The notes: a model not told the origin generated them from the letters alone. Shown: positions 9,376-17,006, counted from the first letter of the stretch. The stretch is 64,000 nucleotides of DNA from Tardiphaga sp. (GCF_028290495.1 NZ_JAQGJT010000187.1:1-64000), one strand, 5' to 3'. Numbers and translations: made by a program.

Positions 9376-9672
9376 TCAATCGCAGACCTGGACCGGGCGC
9401 GAACGCCAGACGCCACGGTACTCGTCGAAGAAGCGCTGGCGCACGACGCGGCATTCCGGCTCTTCGACATAGACGGGGGCGGGGGCGCCGTAGCCGTAAG
9501 CGGGGGCCGGGCGGCTGGCGGCGATCGCGCCGCCGAGCAGGGCGCCGCCGATCAGGCCACCGGCAACGCCGGCAGCGATACGGCCGCCGTCGGCGCGGGC
9601 GGCAGGCATCGCGGAAACCAGGGAACCGGCAACCGTCGCGACGGCGAGCATGGCGGAAATTGTCTTCTTCAT
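9376..9672 (-). CDS. Small secreted glycine-zipper protein, copy 1
   Basis: 98 residues from the ATG at 9672 (MKKTISAMLA), which follows AGGAGAG. A signal peptide ends near AARADG. The mature part has a glycine zipper (AAGVAGGLIGGALLGGAIAA), an aromatic Pro/Tyr/Gly linker and a basic C-terminus with one Cys at each end (PECRVVRQRFFDEYRG ... VQVCD), which probably form a disulfide. It is paralogous to the next gene upstream. The function is unknown. Glycine zippers favour membrane insertion or self-association in the envelope. Confidence 0.72.
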   Translation of the reverse strand: MKKTISAMLAVATVAGSLVSAMPAARADGGRIAAGVAGGLIGGALLGGAIAASRPAPAYGYGAPAPVYVEEPECRVVRQRFFDEYRGVWRSRPVQVCD

Positions 9673-9893
9673 CTCAGATCTCTCCTGAAGGCGCCGCAAG
9701 CGACGCGCGGTTAAAGCTAGTCACGCTGAATTCGAAACGACGAACTCGCTTAAAAGCGCCCAATCGTCAACCCGGCGTAAAAGTTCACGGTTGAGTGAGC
9801 CGGAAAAACGGTTTTTTCGGGCCGTAACAGTTGGAACACCGCAAATGGCAGGCCATTGCGTTCGTTGGCAATCTCAGAGGCTAGCCTCAGAGA

Positions 9894-10193
9894 TTAGCCG
9901 CAGACCCGCACGCGACGAATCCGCCAGCCATAGCCGTCCCAGAACCGCTGCCGCTGCCAGCCGCAGTTGTCGTAGTAGCCGGGGCCGGCGACATAGGCGG
10001 GTCCGCCGTAGTAGCCGTAGCCCGGACCGTATCCGTAACGGGGGCCGGCCAGTGCGCCGCCAATCAGGGCGCCGCCGATCACGCCGGCCGCGATCCCGGC
10101 GCCGAGGCCGCGTTGCGCATGGGCCGGCGCTGGCGCCAGCGACGAAAGAGCCAGGGTCGTAACGGCTGCGAGGGCCATCAACATTTTCTTCAT
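9894..10193 (-). CDS. Small secreted glycine-zipper protein, copy 2
   Basis: 99 residues from the ATG at 10193 (MKKMLMALAA); a longer upstream frame is not credible. It is built like its neighbour: a signal peptide ending near PAHAQ, a glycine zipper (GAGIAAGVIGGALIGGALAG), a Tyr/Gly-rich linker (YGYGPGYGYYGG) and a Cys-bracketed basic end (NCGWQRQRFWDGYGW ... RVRVCG). The shared RQRFxD and VxVC signature shows tandem duplication followed by divergence. About 200 bases separate the copies, so they may be transcribed separately. The function is unknown. Confidence 0.72.
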   Translation of the reverse strand: MKKMLMALAAVTTLALSSLAPAPAHAQRGLGAGIAAGVIGGALIGGALAGPRYGYGPGYGYYGGPAYVAGPGYYDNCGWQRQRFWDGYGWRIRRVRVCG

Positions 10194-10457
10194 GGCATCA
10201 CCTTCATGAGGAACTGTCCGCAGCGGGTGCTGCGCATATCCGAAAGTTTCACACGGCGTTTGAACGATCAATGAATAAACACGCTGCATTCCGCCAAAAC
10301 AGTGGCCATCCGGCGTCCTTCGGGTTGCTGGAGGTATCCGGCATGATGGGTTTTTGGTCCTGTTTTTTGGCTCGATCGCCCAATGCTGGCTGATCCACGG
10401 CTCCAGCGCGGCGCCGGTAACGGTAAATTCGACTAACCCCTGCCAGCAAGGCACTTC

Positions 10458-10474
10458 TTTAGATTCGTTCTATG
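10458..10474. promoter_or_regulatory. Possible degenerate iron control element upstream of bfd
   Basis: TTTAGAT-TCG-TTCTATG matches the symmetric Irr/ICE pattern TTTAGAA-N3-TTCTAAA at 11 of 14 half-site positions. It lies about 117 bases before the bfd start. The perfect copy in front of bfr makes a shared regulator plausible, but this site alone is weak. The rest of the spacer 10194-10590 shows no other clear element. Confidence 0.4.
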
Positions 10475-10590
10475 TAGCTGGAGAGCTTCGCGTAGTTTGG
10501 AATTGCTTCAAAAGGCACGTTTTCCTTTTGCATCAGCGGCGCGATTTTCCTATCGAAAGGGTGTCCCGGCCTGCGAGCGTACCGTCTCCC

Positions 10591-10902
10591 ATGATCGTTT
10601 GTTCCTGCAACGTTTTCTCCGACCACGATGTCCGTAACGCCTGCAGTGGTGCGCAAGTGCCGCGCACACCGGGGCAGGTCTATGGATGCCTTGGCTGCAG
10701 CGCGCAATGCGGCCGCTGCGCCCGTACCATCAAGGCGATTATGGACGAGGCGCTTGGCGCCTGCGCGAAAGCTTGCTGCGCAGGCTGCCCGCATAGTGCG
10801 GCCCATTCTGAAAATCAGGTGGCTGCAATGGGGGCCGGCCATGTCCATGCCGAAGCGCATGTCCATGTGGTACTCGCCGACCTTGCGGTCGCTGCCGCCT
10901 AA
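10591..10902 (+). CDS. bfd: Bacterioferritin-associated ferredoxin (Bfd-like [2Fe-2S] protein)
   Basis: 103 residues from the ATG at 10591 (MIVCSCNVFSDHDVRNAC); the frame continues upstream but without family similarity. The four cluster ligands of Bfd are visible as C4, C6, C40 and C43 (SAQCGRCARTI). Bfd gives electrons to bacterioferritin haem to release stored iron, which fits the bfr gene directly downstream. Additional Cys lie at 18, 33 and 36. The tail past residue 55 is extended and rich in Cys and His (ACAKACCAGCPHSAAH, later HVHAEAHVHV), unlike the short classical Bfd, and might bind extra metal. That last point is inference. Confidence 0.85.
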   Translation: MIVCSCNVFSDHDVRNACSGAQVPRTPGQVYGCLGCSAQCGRCARTIKAIMDEALGACAKACCAGCPHSAAHSENQVAAMGAGHVHAEAHVHVVLADLAVAAA

Positions 10903-10993
10903 GCCCTTCATTATCAGCGCATTTGCCCCGATCGCGACCATTGTCGTTGCCCCCAGGCTTCGACAATAGGGGTTGTTCTCCCATTTGATCTGA

Positions 10994-11010
10994 TTTAGAA
11001 CGTTTCTAAA
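10994..11010. promoter_or_regulatory. Iron control element (Irr-binding ICE box) in front of bfr
   Basis: Perfect inverted repeat TTTAGAA-CGT-TTCTAAA, matching the ICE motif known for Irr in Rhizobiales (TTTAGAA-N3-TTCTAAA). It lies 48 bases before the bfr start. In this order Irr is stable under low iron, so repression of iron storage in starvation is the expected outcome. Confidence 0.85.
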
Positions 11011-11057
11011 TGCAGATGAGGGCTGTTTTTCAAGGTCCTCGATAACAGGAGTGCATC

Positions 11058-11543
11058 ATGAAGGGCGACCCGAAGGTCATTGATTACCTCAACAAGGGCG
11101 TGCGCAGCGAGCTGACCGCGATCAGCCAGTATTGGCTGCACTTCCGCCTGCTGAACCATTGGGGCCTGCTGGAAATGGCCAAGGTGTGGCGCAAGGAGTC
11201 CATCGAGGAGATGGTCCACGCCGACAAGTTCATCGACCGCATCCTGTTTCTTGATGGCTTCCCGAACCTGCAGGTTCTGGATCCGTTGCGCATCGGCCAG
11301 ACCGTCAAGGAGGTCATCGACGCCGACCTGGCCGCCGAAATCGGTGCCCGCACGCTCTATCAGGAAGCGGCGACCTACTGCCATAGCGTGGGCGACTACG
11401 TCTCCCGCGACCTGTTCGAGTCGCTGATGAAGGACGAGGAACACCACATCGACTTCCTCGAGACCCAGCAGCACGTCATCGAACGTATCGGCATCGATCT
11501 CTACACCCAGAAGCATGTTGGCGGGCTCGAAAGCGAGTTCTAG
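11058..11543 (+). CDS. bfr: Bacterioferritin
   Basis: A 161-residue four-helix ferritin. All ferroxidase ligands are in the canonical places: E18, E51, H54, E94, E127 and H130. M52, the axial ligand of the inter-subunit haem, is also present (IEEMVHADKF). The protein would form a 24-mer that stores iron as ferric mineral in the cytoplasm. The ATG follows a clear GGAGTG site. A perfect ICE box lies upstream and bfd lies further upstream, making a compact iron storage and release unit. A palindromic repeat begins ten bases after the stop. Confidence 0.96.
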   Translation: MKGDPKVIDYLNKGVRSELTAISQYWLHFRLLNHWGLLEMAKVWRKESIEEMVHADKFIDRILFLDGFPNLQVLDPLRIGQTVKEVIDADLAAEIGARTLYQEAATYCHSVGDYVSRDLFESLMKDEEHHIDFLETQQHVIERIGIDLYTQKHVGGLESEF

Positions 11544-11552
11544 GTCAAGTTT

Positions 11553-11722
11553 GTCATTCCGGGATGCTTCAGTCGGCGAAGCCGGCTGGAGCAGGCCCGG
11601 AAGCCCGAGATGTTTTAGACAGCTCCGGGTTCCCCGCTACCCCAATTGGAGTAGCTGGGGTTCACTCGCAGCTTGCGCTGCTCCTGCCCTCAGGCGCGCC
11701 AATTGGCGCGCTGGGGAACGAC
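11553..11722. repeat. Palindromic intergenic repeat, degenerate copy
   Basis: It begins GTCATTCCGGGATG and ends TGGGGAACGAC, an imperfect inverted pair, with inner blocks AGCTCCGGGTTCCCCGC and CAATTGG repeated. It fills the whole gap between bfr and the convergent lipoprotein gene. The same end sequences occur in the repeats at 34452 and 63436. Confidence 0.6.
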
Positions 11723-11732
11723 GGTTACGCGG

Positions 11733-12299
11733 CTACGACGTCCGCTTTGCCGGTAACGCCGGCATCGGACAATTGGCGAAGGCGGCCTTGATAGCTGCCT
11801 CCGACCCTTCCAGCGGATATTCCGCGGAGGTCCGGCCCGCGATCAGCGAACGTATCCGGATGTAGAGTTTGCGGGAGCCGGGCAGCTCGCTGAGGAATGT
11901 GGCGAGTGCGGCGGGCTCCTCGAGAACCAGCATCGGCTGCCCCTTGACGACGCGGGCTTCGACACCCGCATGACCCGGCCTATCGTCGAACCGATAGCCA
12001 AACACCGATTCACGATCGTTGCCGATCTTGAACGCGAAGGCGAACCGCACCAGCGGATGGCCATCGAAGCACGTCAGCTGGAACTGGGAGATCTTGGGAA
12101 AATCCACATAGCTGTTGGATCCCCAGCCATGCACCGCGGCGCTCGGCAATTCCGTGCCGGTGACCCGGTCGACCTGGTGGGCGATGTACCATTCGGCCGA
12201 GCGGGTATCGCCCTCAGCGCCGACATAGGGGTCGCGCACGCAGCCGCCCAGCAGCCCCGCGAAAATGACCCCGATCCACGCCATGCCACGCACGATCAC
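11733..12299 (-). CDS. Hypothetical lipoprotein
   Basis: 188 residues from a GTG at 12299, which has GGGGAG a few bases upstream; an ATG five codons further in is the alternative. The N-terminus contains a lipobox (GLLGGC, Cys near residue 20), so the protein should be lipid-anchored. The mature part is soluble and contains segments such as GWGSNSYVDFPKISQFQL and LPGSRKLYIRIRSL. I recognise no family domain. It lies between a repeat and a flavin-reductase-like gene on the same strand. The function is unknown. Confidence 0.65.
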   Translation of the reverse strand: MIVRGMAWIGVIFAGLLGGCVRDPYVGAEGDTRSAEWYIAHQVDRVTGTELPSAAVHGWGSNSYVDFPKISQFQLTCFDGHPLVRFAFAFKIGNDRESVFGYRFDDRPGHAGVEARVVKGQPMLVLEEPAALATFLSELPGSRKLYIRIRSLIAGRTSAEYPLEGSEAAIKAAFANCPMPALPAKRTS

Positions 12300-12367
12300 G
12301 CTCTCCCCACAGCGCAGGGAGAATGCAACCTAAAGATGCGTTTCGCAAGAGGGAGGTCGCCGGGCGC

Positions 12368-12973
12368 TCAGAGCTGCTGGCGGTAGGCGGCTTCGATTTC
12401 TGCCTGGCCGACCGGCTCGCCGAGCTTGGTCTGGTCATGCACCATCTCGGAGATGCTGGGCAGCACCGAGCGCTTCACCTGCGCCTCCGGCGACCACAGA
12501 TTGGAGCGCATCAGCGCCTTGCCGCAGTGGAAATAGGATTCTGTGACGGTGATGCGCAGCACCGCGCGCGGCAGCTTGCCGAACTCCTCCATCGAGGCCA
12601 TCAGTTCGGGGTCGGTGATCAGCTTCGCTGTGCCACTCACGCGCAGGCTGTCGTCGATCCCCGGCACGAAGAAGATCAGCTGCACGTAGCCGCTGCCATT
12701 CAGCAGGTTCTGGAACGTGTCGATGCGGTTGTTCCCGGGGCGGTCGGGCATCAGGAGTTCGGTCGGCGAGGTCACGCGGACGAAGCCGACGCCGCCGCCG
12801 CGCGGCGAAGCATCGACGGTGCCGTCGGGACCTGAGGAGGCCATCACGCAGAATGGCGACAGGCCAATGAATTTGGCGGAATGGACGTCCAGTGTCGGTC
12901 GTGCCTTGGCGATCACGCGCTCATGCGGCGTCGGATAGATCGTGCGAAGGTCATCGGCGGCAATGTCGGTCAA
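12368..12973 (-). CDS. Pyridoxamine 5'-phosphate oxidase family protein (MSMEG_1061/DR2398-like FMN protein)
   Basis: 201 residues, apparently from a TTG start at 12973 with GGAGAG seven bases upstream; no good ATG lies nearby. The split-barrel FMN-binding fold shows in FCVMASSGPDGTVDASPRGG, LLMPDRPGNNRIDTFQNLL and VQLIFFVPGI. The C-terminal half contains YFHCGKALMRSNLW, typical of this PPOX subfamily. These proteins use FMN or F420 for poorly defined reductions, so the reaction is unknown. It stands alone between a lipoprotein gene and a DoxX gene. Confidence 0.82.
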   Translation of the reverse strand: MTDIAADDLRTIYPTPHERVIAKARPTLDVHSAKFIGLSPFCVMASSGPDGTVDASPRGGGVGFVRVTSPTELLMPDRPGNNRIDTFQNLLNGSGYVQLIFFVPGIDDSLRVSGTAKLITDPELMASMEEFGKLPRAVLRITVTESYFHCGKALMRSNLWSPEAQVKRSVLPSISEMVHDQTKLGEPVGQAEIEAAYRQQL

Positions 12974-13034
12974 GTCGACTCTCCGGGTGCAGTTGCCGTG
13001 AAGATAGCATCGCGCTGCGTGCCGGAAAAGCGCT

Positions 13035-13466
13035 CTAGCGTCGATCGTTCCGCCACGGCCAGTCGATCACGCCGGCGCCGTACAAGGCCCACCAGATCAG
13101 CACTGGCTGAAACGCCAGGCGGGGCACGTGGTACCACCAGCTGTGGCCGATCAGGGGCATGTCGATGCCGTCGAGCGCATGCTTGAAATTGGCCGGCCAC
13201 ACGCACAGCGCATAGAGCGCTAACGCGATGCCGGCCCACCAGCGCAGCGGCTTTGTCACCAGCGCGGTGGCGGCGACAAGTTCGAACAGGCCGGTCAACA
13301 TGATGACCTGCGTGGGATACGGCACCCAGCCCGGCATGATCAGCAGCAGTTTTTCGGGCACCAGGAGGTGCGCGATCCCCGCCGCGACATAGAACGTGGC
13401 GAGTAGCCAGCGCATGATCGCGCGGCGATGGCCGCGCGATCGGGGCATTTCCGGCACGGCGTTCAC
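13035..13466 (-). CDS. DoxX-like integral membrane protein
   Basis: Up to 143 residues from a GTG at 13466; an ATG at codon 7 or at codon 18 (MRWLLATFYVAAGIAHLL) is also possible. Four hydrophobic helices are visible, with the DoxX-type motif VAAGIAHLLVPE in the first and PLRWWAGIALALYALCVWPANFKHA across the third. Members of this family are linked to membrane redox processes, but no reaction can be assigned. It starts 13 bases after the stop of the DUF2188 gene, so the two are probably cotranscribed. Confidence 0.75.
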   Translation of the reverse strand: MNAVPEMPRSRGHRRAIMRWLLATFYVAAGIAHLLVPEKLLLIMPGWVPYPTQVIMLTGLFELVAATALVTKPLRWWAGIALALYALCVWPANFKHALDGIDMPLIGHSWWYHVPRLAFQPVLIWWALYGAGVIDWPWRNDRR

Positions 13467-13478
13467 GCGCCGCGCGGC

Positions 13479-13724
13479 TCAGGCCTTGTCGACAATTTGG
13501 GTGGTGGGCCGGTCGTTGCCCGCAGCGGTTTCCTCGTGCCACTTGCCCTTCTCGTCCTCGAACTGGATCACCTCGGTGCGGCCGGGCACCGTCTGCTCGG
13601 TGGCCGCGCGCTTGGCGGCCGCTGCGGCGAGAGCGTGGCTGGCGAAGGGTTCTGAGAACACGGCGCCGACCTTGTAGGCCCAACCGCCATCGTGTTCGAC
13701 GATCACATAGGTAACTTCCGTCAT
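13479..13724 (-). CDS. DUF2188 family small protein
   Basis: 81 residues from the ATG at 13724 (MTEVTYVIVEHDGGWAYKVG); the longer frame to 14012 is not credible. The pattern HDGGWAYKVGAVFSEPFASHALA, spread over about 25 residues, followed by EVIQFEDEKGKWHEE, matches DUF2188: a beta-strand with GGW, a helix of alternating Ala and Lys, and a closing strand. The domain is found in small soluble bacterial proteins of unknown role. The DoxX-like gene lies just downstream. Confidence 0.75.
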   Translation of the reverse strand: MTEVTYVIVEHDGGWAYKVGAVFSEPFASHALAAAAAKRAATEQTVPGRTEVIQFEDEKGKWHEETAAGNDRPTTQIVDKA

Positions 13725-14010
13725 GGTGGTCTCGCTGTGGTTGGTGCGCCCGAGGGCGGAGGTCTTATTGCAACGCACGAAACGCCGAAATCGATCATAC
13801 CGGACGACGGTTTCGGAGGGCGCGCTTGCGAAACACGAACGCTCGCTGCGAGCCCGACATAGTATGGCAGGCAGCGGCAGGTTCGGCAAAGTCAACTCGC
13901 GGGCGGCGGTGATGCAGCGCGAGCAAACCCTTGCTGCGCTGCCCGATGCGCCGGGATTACCGTTCGTGTAGGTTCCTGTGCCCGCAATCCCCTGACATCG
14001 GAAAAATCTC

Positions 14011-15072
14011 ATGCAATGGCTTCGCCTGGTCTTGTCCGCCTTCGTTGCACTGACGCCGTCGGTCGCCTTGGCTGTCGATTATCCCGCGCCGAAGCAGGGT
14101 GTCTGGGTTGCGAAGGATTTCAGGTTCCATACCGGCGAGGTGATGCCCGAAGTCCGGCTGAACTATACCACGATTGGTGAGCCGTCCGGACAGCCTGTGC
14201 TGATCCTGCACGGCACCGCGGGTTCCGCCCTCAGCATGCTGACGCCGGCCTTTGCCGGTGAGCTGTTCGGACCCGGCCAGCCGCTCGATGCCGCCAAATA
14301 TTACATCATTATTCCGGATTCCATCGGCCACGGAAAATCGTCGAAACCTTCCGACGGCCTGAAGACGGCGTTCCCGAAATATGACTACGACGACATGGTC
14401 GATGCGCAACACCGGCTGATCACCGAAGGGATGGGTATCAAGCATTTGCGGCTGGTGCTGGGCAATTCGATGGGAGGCATGCATGCCTGGATCTGGGGAA
14501 CGAAATATCCCGCGATGATGGACGCGCTGGTGCCGATGGCGTCGCAGCCGACCGAGATGAGCGCGCGCAACTGGATGATGCGGCGTATGCTCGTGGAAAC
14601 GGTGCGCGCCGATCCCGGATACATGGCGGGTAATTACACGTCGCAGCCGCCGATGTTGAAATATGCCACCGTGATGTTCGGTGTCGCGACCGCGGGCGGC
14701 ACGCTCGCTTATCAGATGCAGGCTCCGACCGCCGCCGCTGCCGACAAGATCGTCGACGATCGATTCAGGGCGCCGTTCACCGCCGACGCCAACGACTTTA
14801 TCTATCAGTGGGAGTCGTCGCGCGACTACAATCCGTCGGCCGCGCTGGAGAAGATCGAAACCGTGGTGCTTGCCGTCAATGCTGCCGATGACGAACGCAA
14901 CCCGCCGGAAACCGGCCTGATGGATCGCGCAATGGCGGGGATCAAAAATGCACGGCTGCTGCTGATTCCGGCCAGCAGCGACAGCCGCGGCCACCTCACC
15001 ACAGGCGCCGCGAAATTCTATAAAACGCAGTTGCAGGAACTCCTGCAGTCGGTGCCGAATCGAACGATGTAG
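14011..15072 (+). CDS. Exported alpha/beta hydrolase (homoserine acetyltransferase-like fold)
   Basis: 353 residues with a signal peptide (MQWLRLVLSAFVALTPSVAL). The fold is that of the MetX group: LILHGTAGS, the DSIGHGKS segment, and the nucleophile elbow GNSMGGMHAW with Ser153. The acid lies in NAADDERNPP and the base His in SDSRGHLTTG. Export makes a metabolic MetX role unlikely; it is more probably a periplasmic esterase or hydrolase of unknown substrate. The ATG follows a poor ribosome binding site. It is a single gene. Confidence 0.82.
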   Translation: MQWLRLVLSAFVALTPSVALAVDYPAPKQGVWVAKDFRFHTGEVMPEVRLNYTTIGEPSGQPVLILHGTAGSALSMLTPAFAGELFGPGQPLDAAKYYIIIPDSIGHGKSSKPSDGLKTAFPKYDYDDMVDAQHRLITEGMGIKHLRLVLGNSMGGMHAWIWGTKYPAMMDALVPMASQPTEMSARNWMMRRMLVETVRADPGYMAGNYTSQPPMLKYATVMFGVATAGGTLAYQMQAPTAAAADKIVDDRFRAPFTADANDFIYQWESSRDYNPSAALEKIETVVLAVNAADDERNPPETGLMDRAMAGIKNARLLLIPASSDSRGHLTTGAAKFYKTQLQELLQSVPNRTM

Positions 15073-15149
15073 AGCAAACGGGGCGGGGCATTTCCGCGTC
15101 CTGACCGGGATACGTGCGTGGCGGCGGTGCCCGTGCGAAGGAGGTGATC

Positions 15150-15650
15150 ATGGCTACAGGACGAGGCCTTGGGCTGCTGTGCGCCCTCGCGCTGATGCTG
15201 TCGCCGTTGCCATCGGTTGCCCAGCAGCCGATCACCATCGCCGTGACCGACTTTGACTATGTCGATACGTCCGGCGAGGCGGCTGATCAGGCCGCGGTGC
15301 ATCGTGACCGGATGGTGATCTTTGCCGCGGCGCTGCGCGACGAACTGGCGCAGCGCGACTACCGCGTGGTCCGCCCCAACTGCCCGCACCCCCTATGCAC
15401 CGCCGCCGGCATGGCGCCCGACGACCTCGTCGCCACCGCGCGGCGGGAAGGCGCGCGTTACCTGGTCTATGGCGGCGTGCACAAGATGAGCACATTGGTG
15501 CAATGAGGCGAGGTGCAAATGCTGGACATCGACCGCAACCAGTTGGTCCTGCGCCGCACCGTCAGCTTTCGCGGCGACACCGACACCGCATTCCGTCGCG
15601 CCGGCGAGTTCGTCGGCGAGACGGTGCGCGATGCGCTGGCCGTGCGGTAG
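15150..15650 (+). pseudogene. DUF2380 family exported protein, interrupted by one in-frame TGA
   Basis: From the ATG at 15150 the frame encodes a signal peptide (ending SVAQQ) and a DUF2380-type domain (AVTDFDYVDTSGEAADQ, YLVYGGVHKMSTLVQ). A TGA at 15504-15506 stops it. Read through, the same frame continues as GEVQMLDIDRNQLVLRR and then SFRGDTDTAFRRAGEFV to a TAG at 15648. The position after STLVQ is Trp as I recall the family, so a single TGG-to-TGA change would explain the break. No frameshift is needed, so the loss looks recent, or the base may be a sequencing error. The start has an unusually long 12-base Shine-Dalgarno match (AAGGAGGTGATC) directly against the ATG. Confidence 0.8.
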
Positions 15651-15656
15651 GCGTCT

Positions 15657-15911
15657 TCAGAACGAGCAGGTGCCGGCGCGCAGCATGCCGTCCTTCATGA
15701 TCAGGGCGCCGAGAAACGTCGGCGCCACCGCGCCGGAAATCGTGGTGTAGTTCGACGCATACGGCGCGGTCGGGATGTTCTCGTCCCAGATCTGGCAGAA
15801 GCCGGTGTCCTGCCAGCGGATCAGATGATAGGCGGCGTTGGCGGGGGCGGTCGCGGCAAAAGCGGTCAGGGCGATGCCGGCGGCGGCGCACAGGGCGGAT
15901 AATTTGCGCAT
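15657..15911 (-). CDS. Small secreted protein of unknown function (84 aa)
   Basis: 84 residues from the ATG at 15911, which follows GAAGGAGATATTC, a strong ribosome binding site. A signal peptide ends near APANAA, giving a mature protein of about 57 residues that begins YHLIRWQDTGFCQIWDENIP. It has two Cys (in TGFCQIW and GTCSF), which could form a disulfide. The function is unknown. It converges on the broken DUF2380 gene with only six bases between the stops. Confidence 0.7.
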   Translation of the reverse strand: MRKLSALCAAAGIALTAFAATAPANAAYHLIRWQDTGFCQIWDENIPTAPYASNYTTISGAVAPTFLGALIMKDGMLRAGTCSF

Positions 15912-16036
15912 GAATATCTCCTTCGGAAAACGGGCTGGCTCCGCGAAATGGCGGAGGGCCGGCGCGATCTGCCGGACTTTGGTGAGTATCGGCGCGGCAG
16001 GGCCCGGTTCAACGCTGGCAGGAACGCGCTGCGGCC

Positions 16037-16423
16037 TCACTTGTCCGCCAGTGACGCCACGCCCTCGATCTCGATCAGCATGCGTGGATCGGGCAGCGAC
16101 AGCACCACGCAGGTGGTGCGCGCCGGGTAGGGCGGCGGCCCGAAGGCGTCGGCATAGAGCCTGTTCATGGTGGCCACATCGGACGCACGCGTCAGCAGAA
16201 CATTGACCTTGACGAGACGGCGCACATCGGTGCCGGCCTCTGCCAGCACCCGCTTGATCGTGGCGACGACAAAGCCGAACTGCGTTGCAAAATCCTCCGA
16301 CAGCGCGCCGCTGTCGTCGAAGCCGGGAATGCCGGAGACGAACAGCAGATCGCCGACGCGCGCCGCATAGGACAGCGGCGGGGCCTTGATGCCGGGCGGC
16401 GGCGGGAAGTGCTGGATGGGCAT
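16037..16423 (-). CDS. RidA family protein (YjgF/UK114)
   Basis: 128 residues from the ATG at 16423 (MPIQHFPPPPGIKAPPLSYA). The family features are GDLLFVSGIPG, a central Asn/Val/Leu strand (KVNVLLT) and PARTTCVVLSLPDP with the conserved Arg that binds the carboxylate of imine substrates, followed by LIEIEGVA. RidA proteins hydrolyse reactive 2-aminoacrylate-type imines, protecting PLP enzymes in the cytoplasm. Whether this paralogue is an imine deaminase or a variant is not clear, as several subfamilies exist. It is a single gene. Confidence 0.88.
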   Translation of the reverse strand: MPIQHFPPPPGIKAPPLSYAARVGDLLFVSGIPGFDDSGALSEDFATQFGFVVATIKRVLAEAGTDVRRLVKVNVLLTRASDVATMNRLYADAFGPPPYPARTTCVVLSLPDPRMLIEIEGVASLADK

Positions 16424-16492
16424 GGTCGACCTCGCGCGATGCGCACGGCGACGCGCCGTGTGGCGCAAACCTTTCAGCGCGCCGTCGCAGCG

Positions 16493-16762
16493 TCAACCGT
16501 GCGCCGGCACATCCGCACCGTCGGCCGAATACTGCCTGATCTTGTTGCGCATGGTGCGAACCGACACGCCGAGCACACGAGCGGCGTGGGTGCGGTTTCC
16601 GTCGCAGTGAGCAAGGGTCTGCAGCATCAGCTCGCGCTCCACCTCCTGAACGGTGGCGCCGATCAGCATCGGCACCACTTCGCTGGGATGGGAGGCCGGC
16701 ACGAGGGCGCCGGCTTCCGTGACGGGATCATCGTGGACATCGTAAGGGGGCGGGTATGTCAT
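16493..16762 (-). CDS. Stand-alone FlbD/Fis-type helix-turn-helix protein
   Basis: About 89 residues from the ATG at 16762, which has GGGAG six bases upstream; 16768 and 16795 are alternative starts. The only domain is the C-terminal Fis-type HTH found at the end of NtrC/FlbD activators: VQEVERELMLQTLAHCDGNR followed by THAARVLGVSVRTMRNKIRQY. No receiver or AAA+ domain is present, so it cannot itself activate sigma-54 polymerase. It may bind FlbD-like sites as a modulator, which is inference. A CtrA-type box lies about 95 bases upstream. Confidence 0.8.
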   Translation of the reverse strand: MTYPPPYDVHDDPVTEAGALVPASHPSEVVPMLIGATVQEVERELMLQTLAHCDGNRTHAARVLGVSVRTMRNKIRQYSADGADVPAHG

Positions 16763-16855
16763 CGGCATCTCCCGATCAACGCCTGCTTCGCACATGAAGC
16801 AAAAACATCGAGAACGAATGGCTCCCCAGCCATGGGTGAAGGTGGGCGCGATTGG

Positions 16856-16870
16856 TTAACGAAGGGTTAA
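16856..16870. promoter_or_regulatory. CtrA-type box (TTAA-N7-TTAA)
   Basis: On the minus strand it reads TTAACCCTTCGTTAAC, a full match to the CtrA consensus TTAA-N7-TTAA(C). It sits about 95 bases upstream of the FlbD-like gene. CtrA is the cell-cycle master regulator of alphaproteobacteria and often controls flagellar regulators. Confidence 0.6.
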
Positions 16871-16901
16871 TGCGGCGTTGCGCGACGCGATCCGCGGCGG
16901 T

Positions 16902-16980
16902 CGTAGCCCGCATGAGCGCAGCGACATGCGGGTACATTTCCAGAAGTGCCCGGGTGTCGCTTTCGTTCACCCGGGCTACG
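16902..16980. repeat. Cloverleaf-like palindromic repeat
   Basis: A 79-base unit with terminal inverted ends CGTAGCCCG/CGGGCTACG. It contains two inner hairpins, CCCGCATG/CATGCGGG and CCCGGGTG/CACCCGGG, so it can fold as a three-way structure. It lies in the gap between the FlbD-like gene and tspO. It resembles dispersed GTAGCCCG elements of Rhizobiales. Confidence 0.65.
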
Positions 16981-17006
16981 TTGGCGGCCTGAACTAAATC
17001 CGCCGC

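Noticed and set aside
9833-9862. GGAAC followed by CGTT upstream of the glycine-zipper genes
   Set aside because: The spacer is 21 bases, too long for an EcfG promoter, and it points away from the genes.
14011-15072. Assignment of the hydrolase as homoserine O-acetyltransferase (MetX)
   Set aside because: The fold is MetX-like, but the protein has a signal peptide, so methionine synthesis in the cytoplasm is unlikely.
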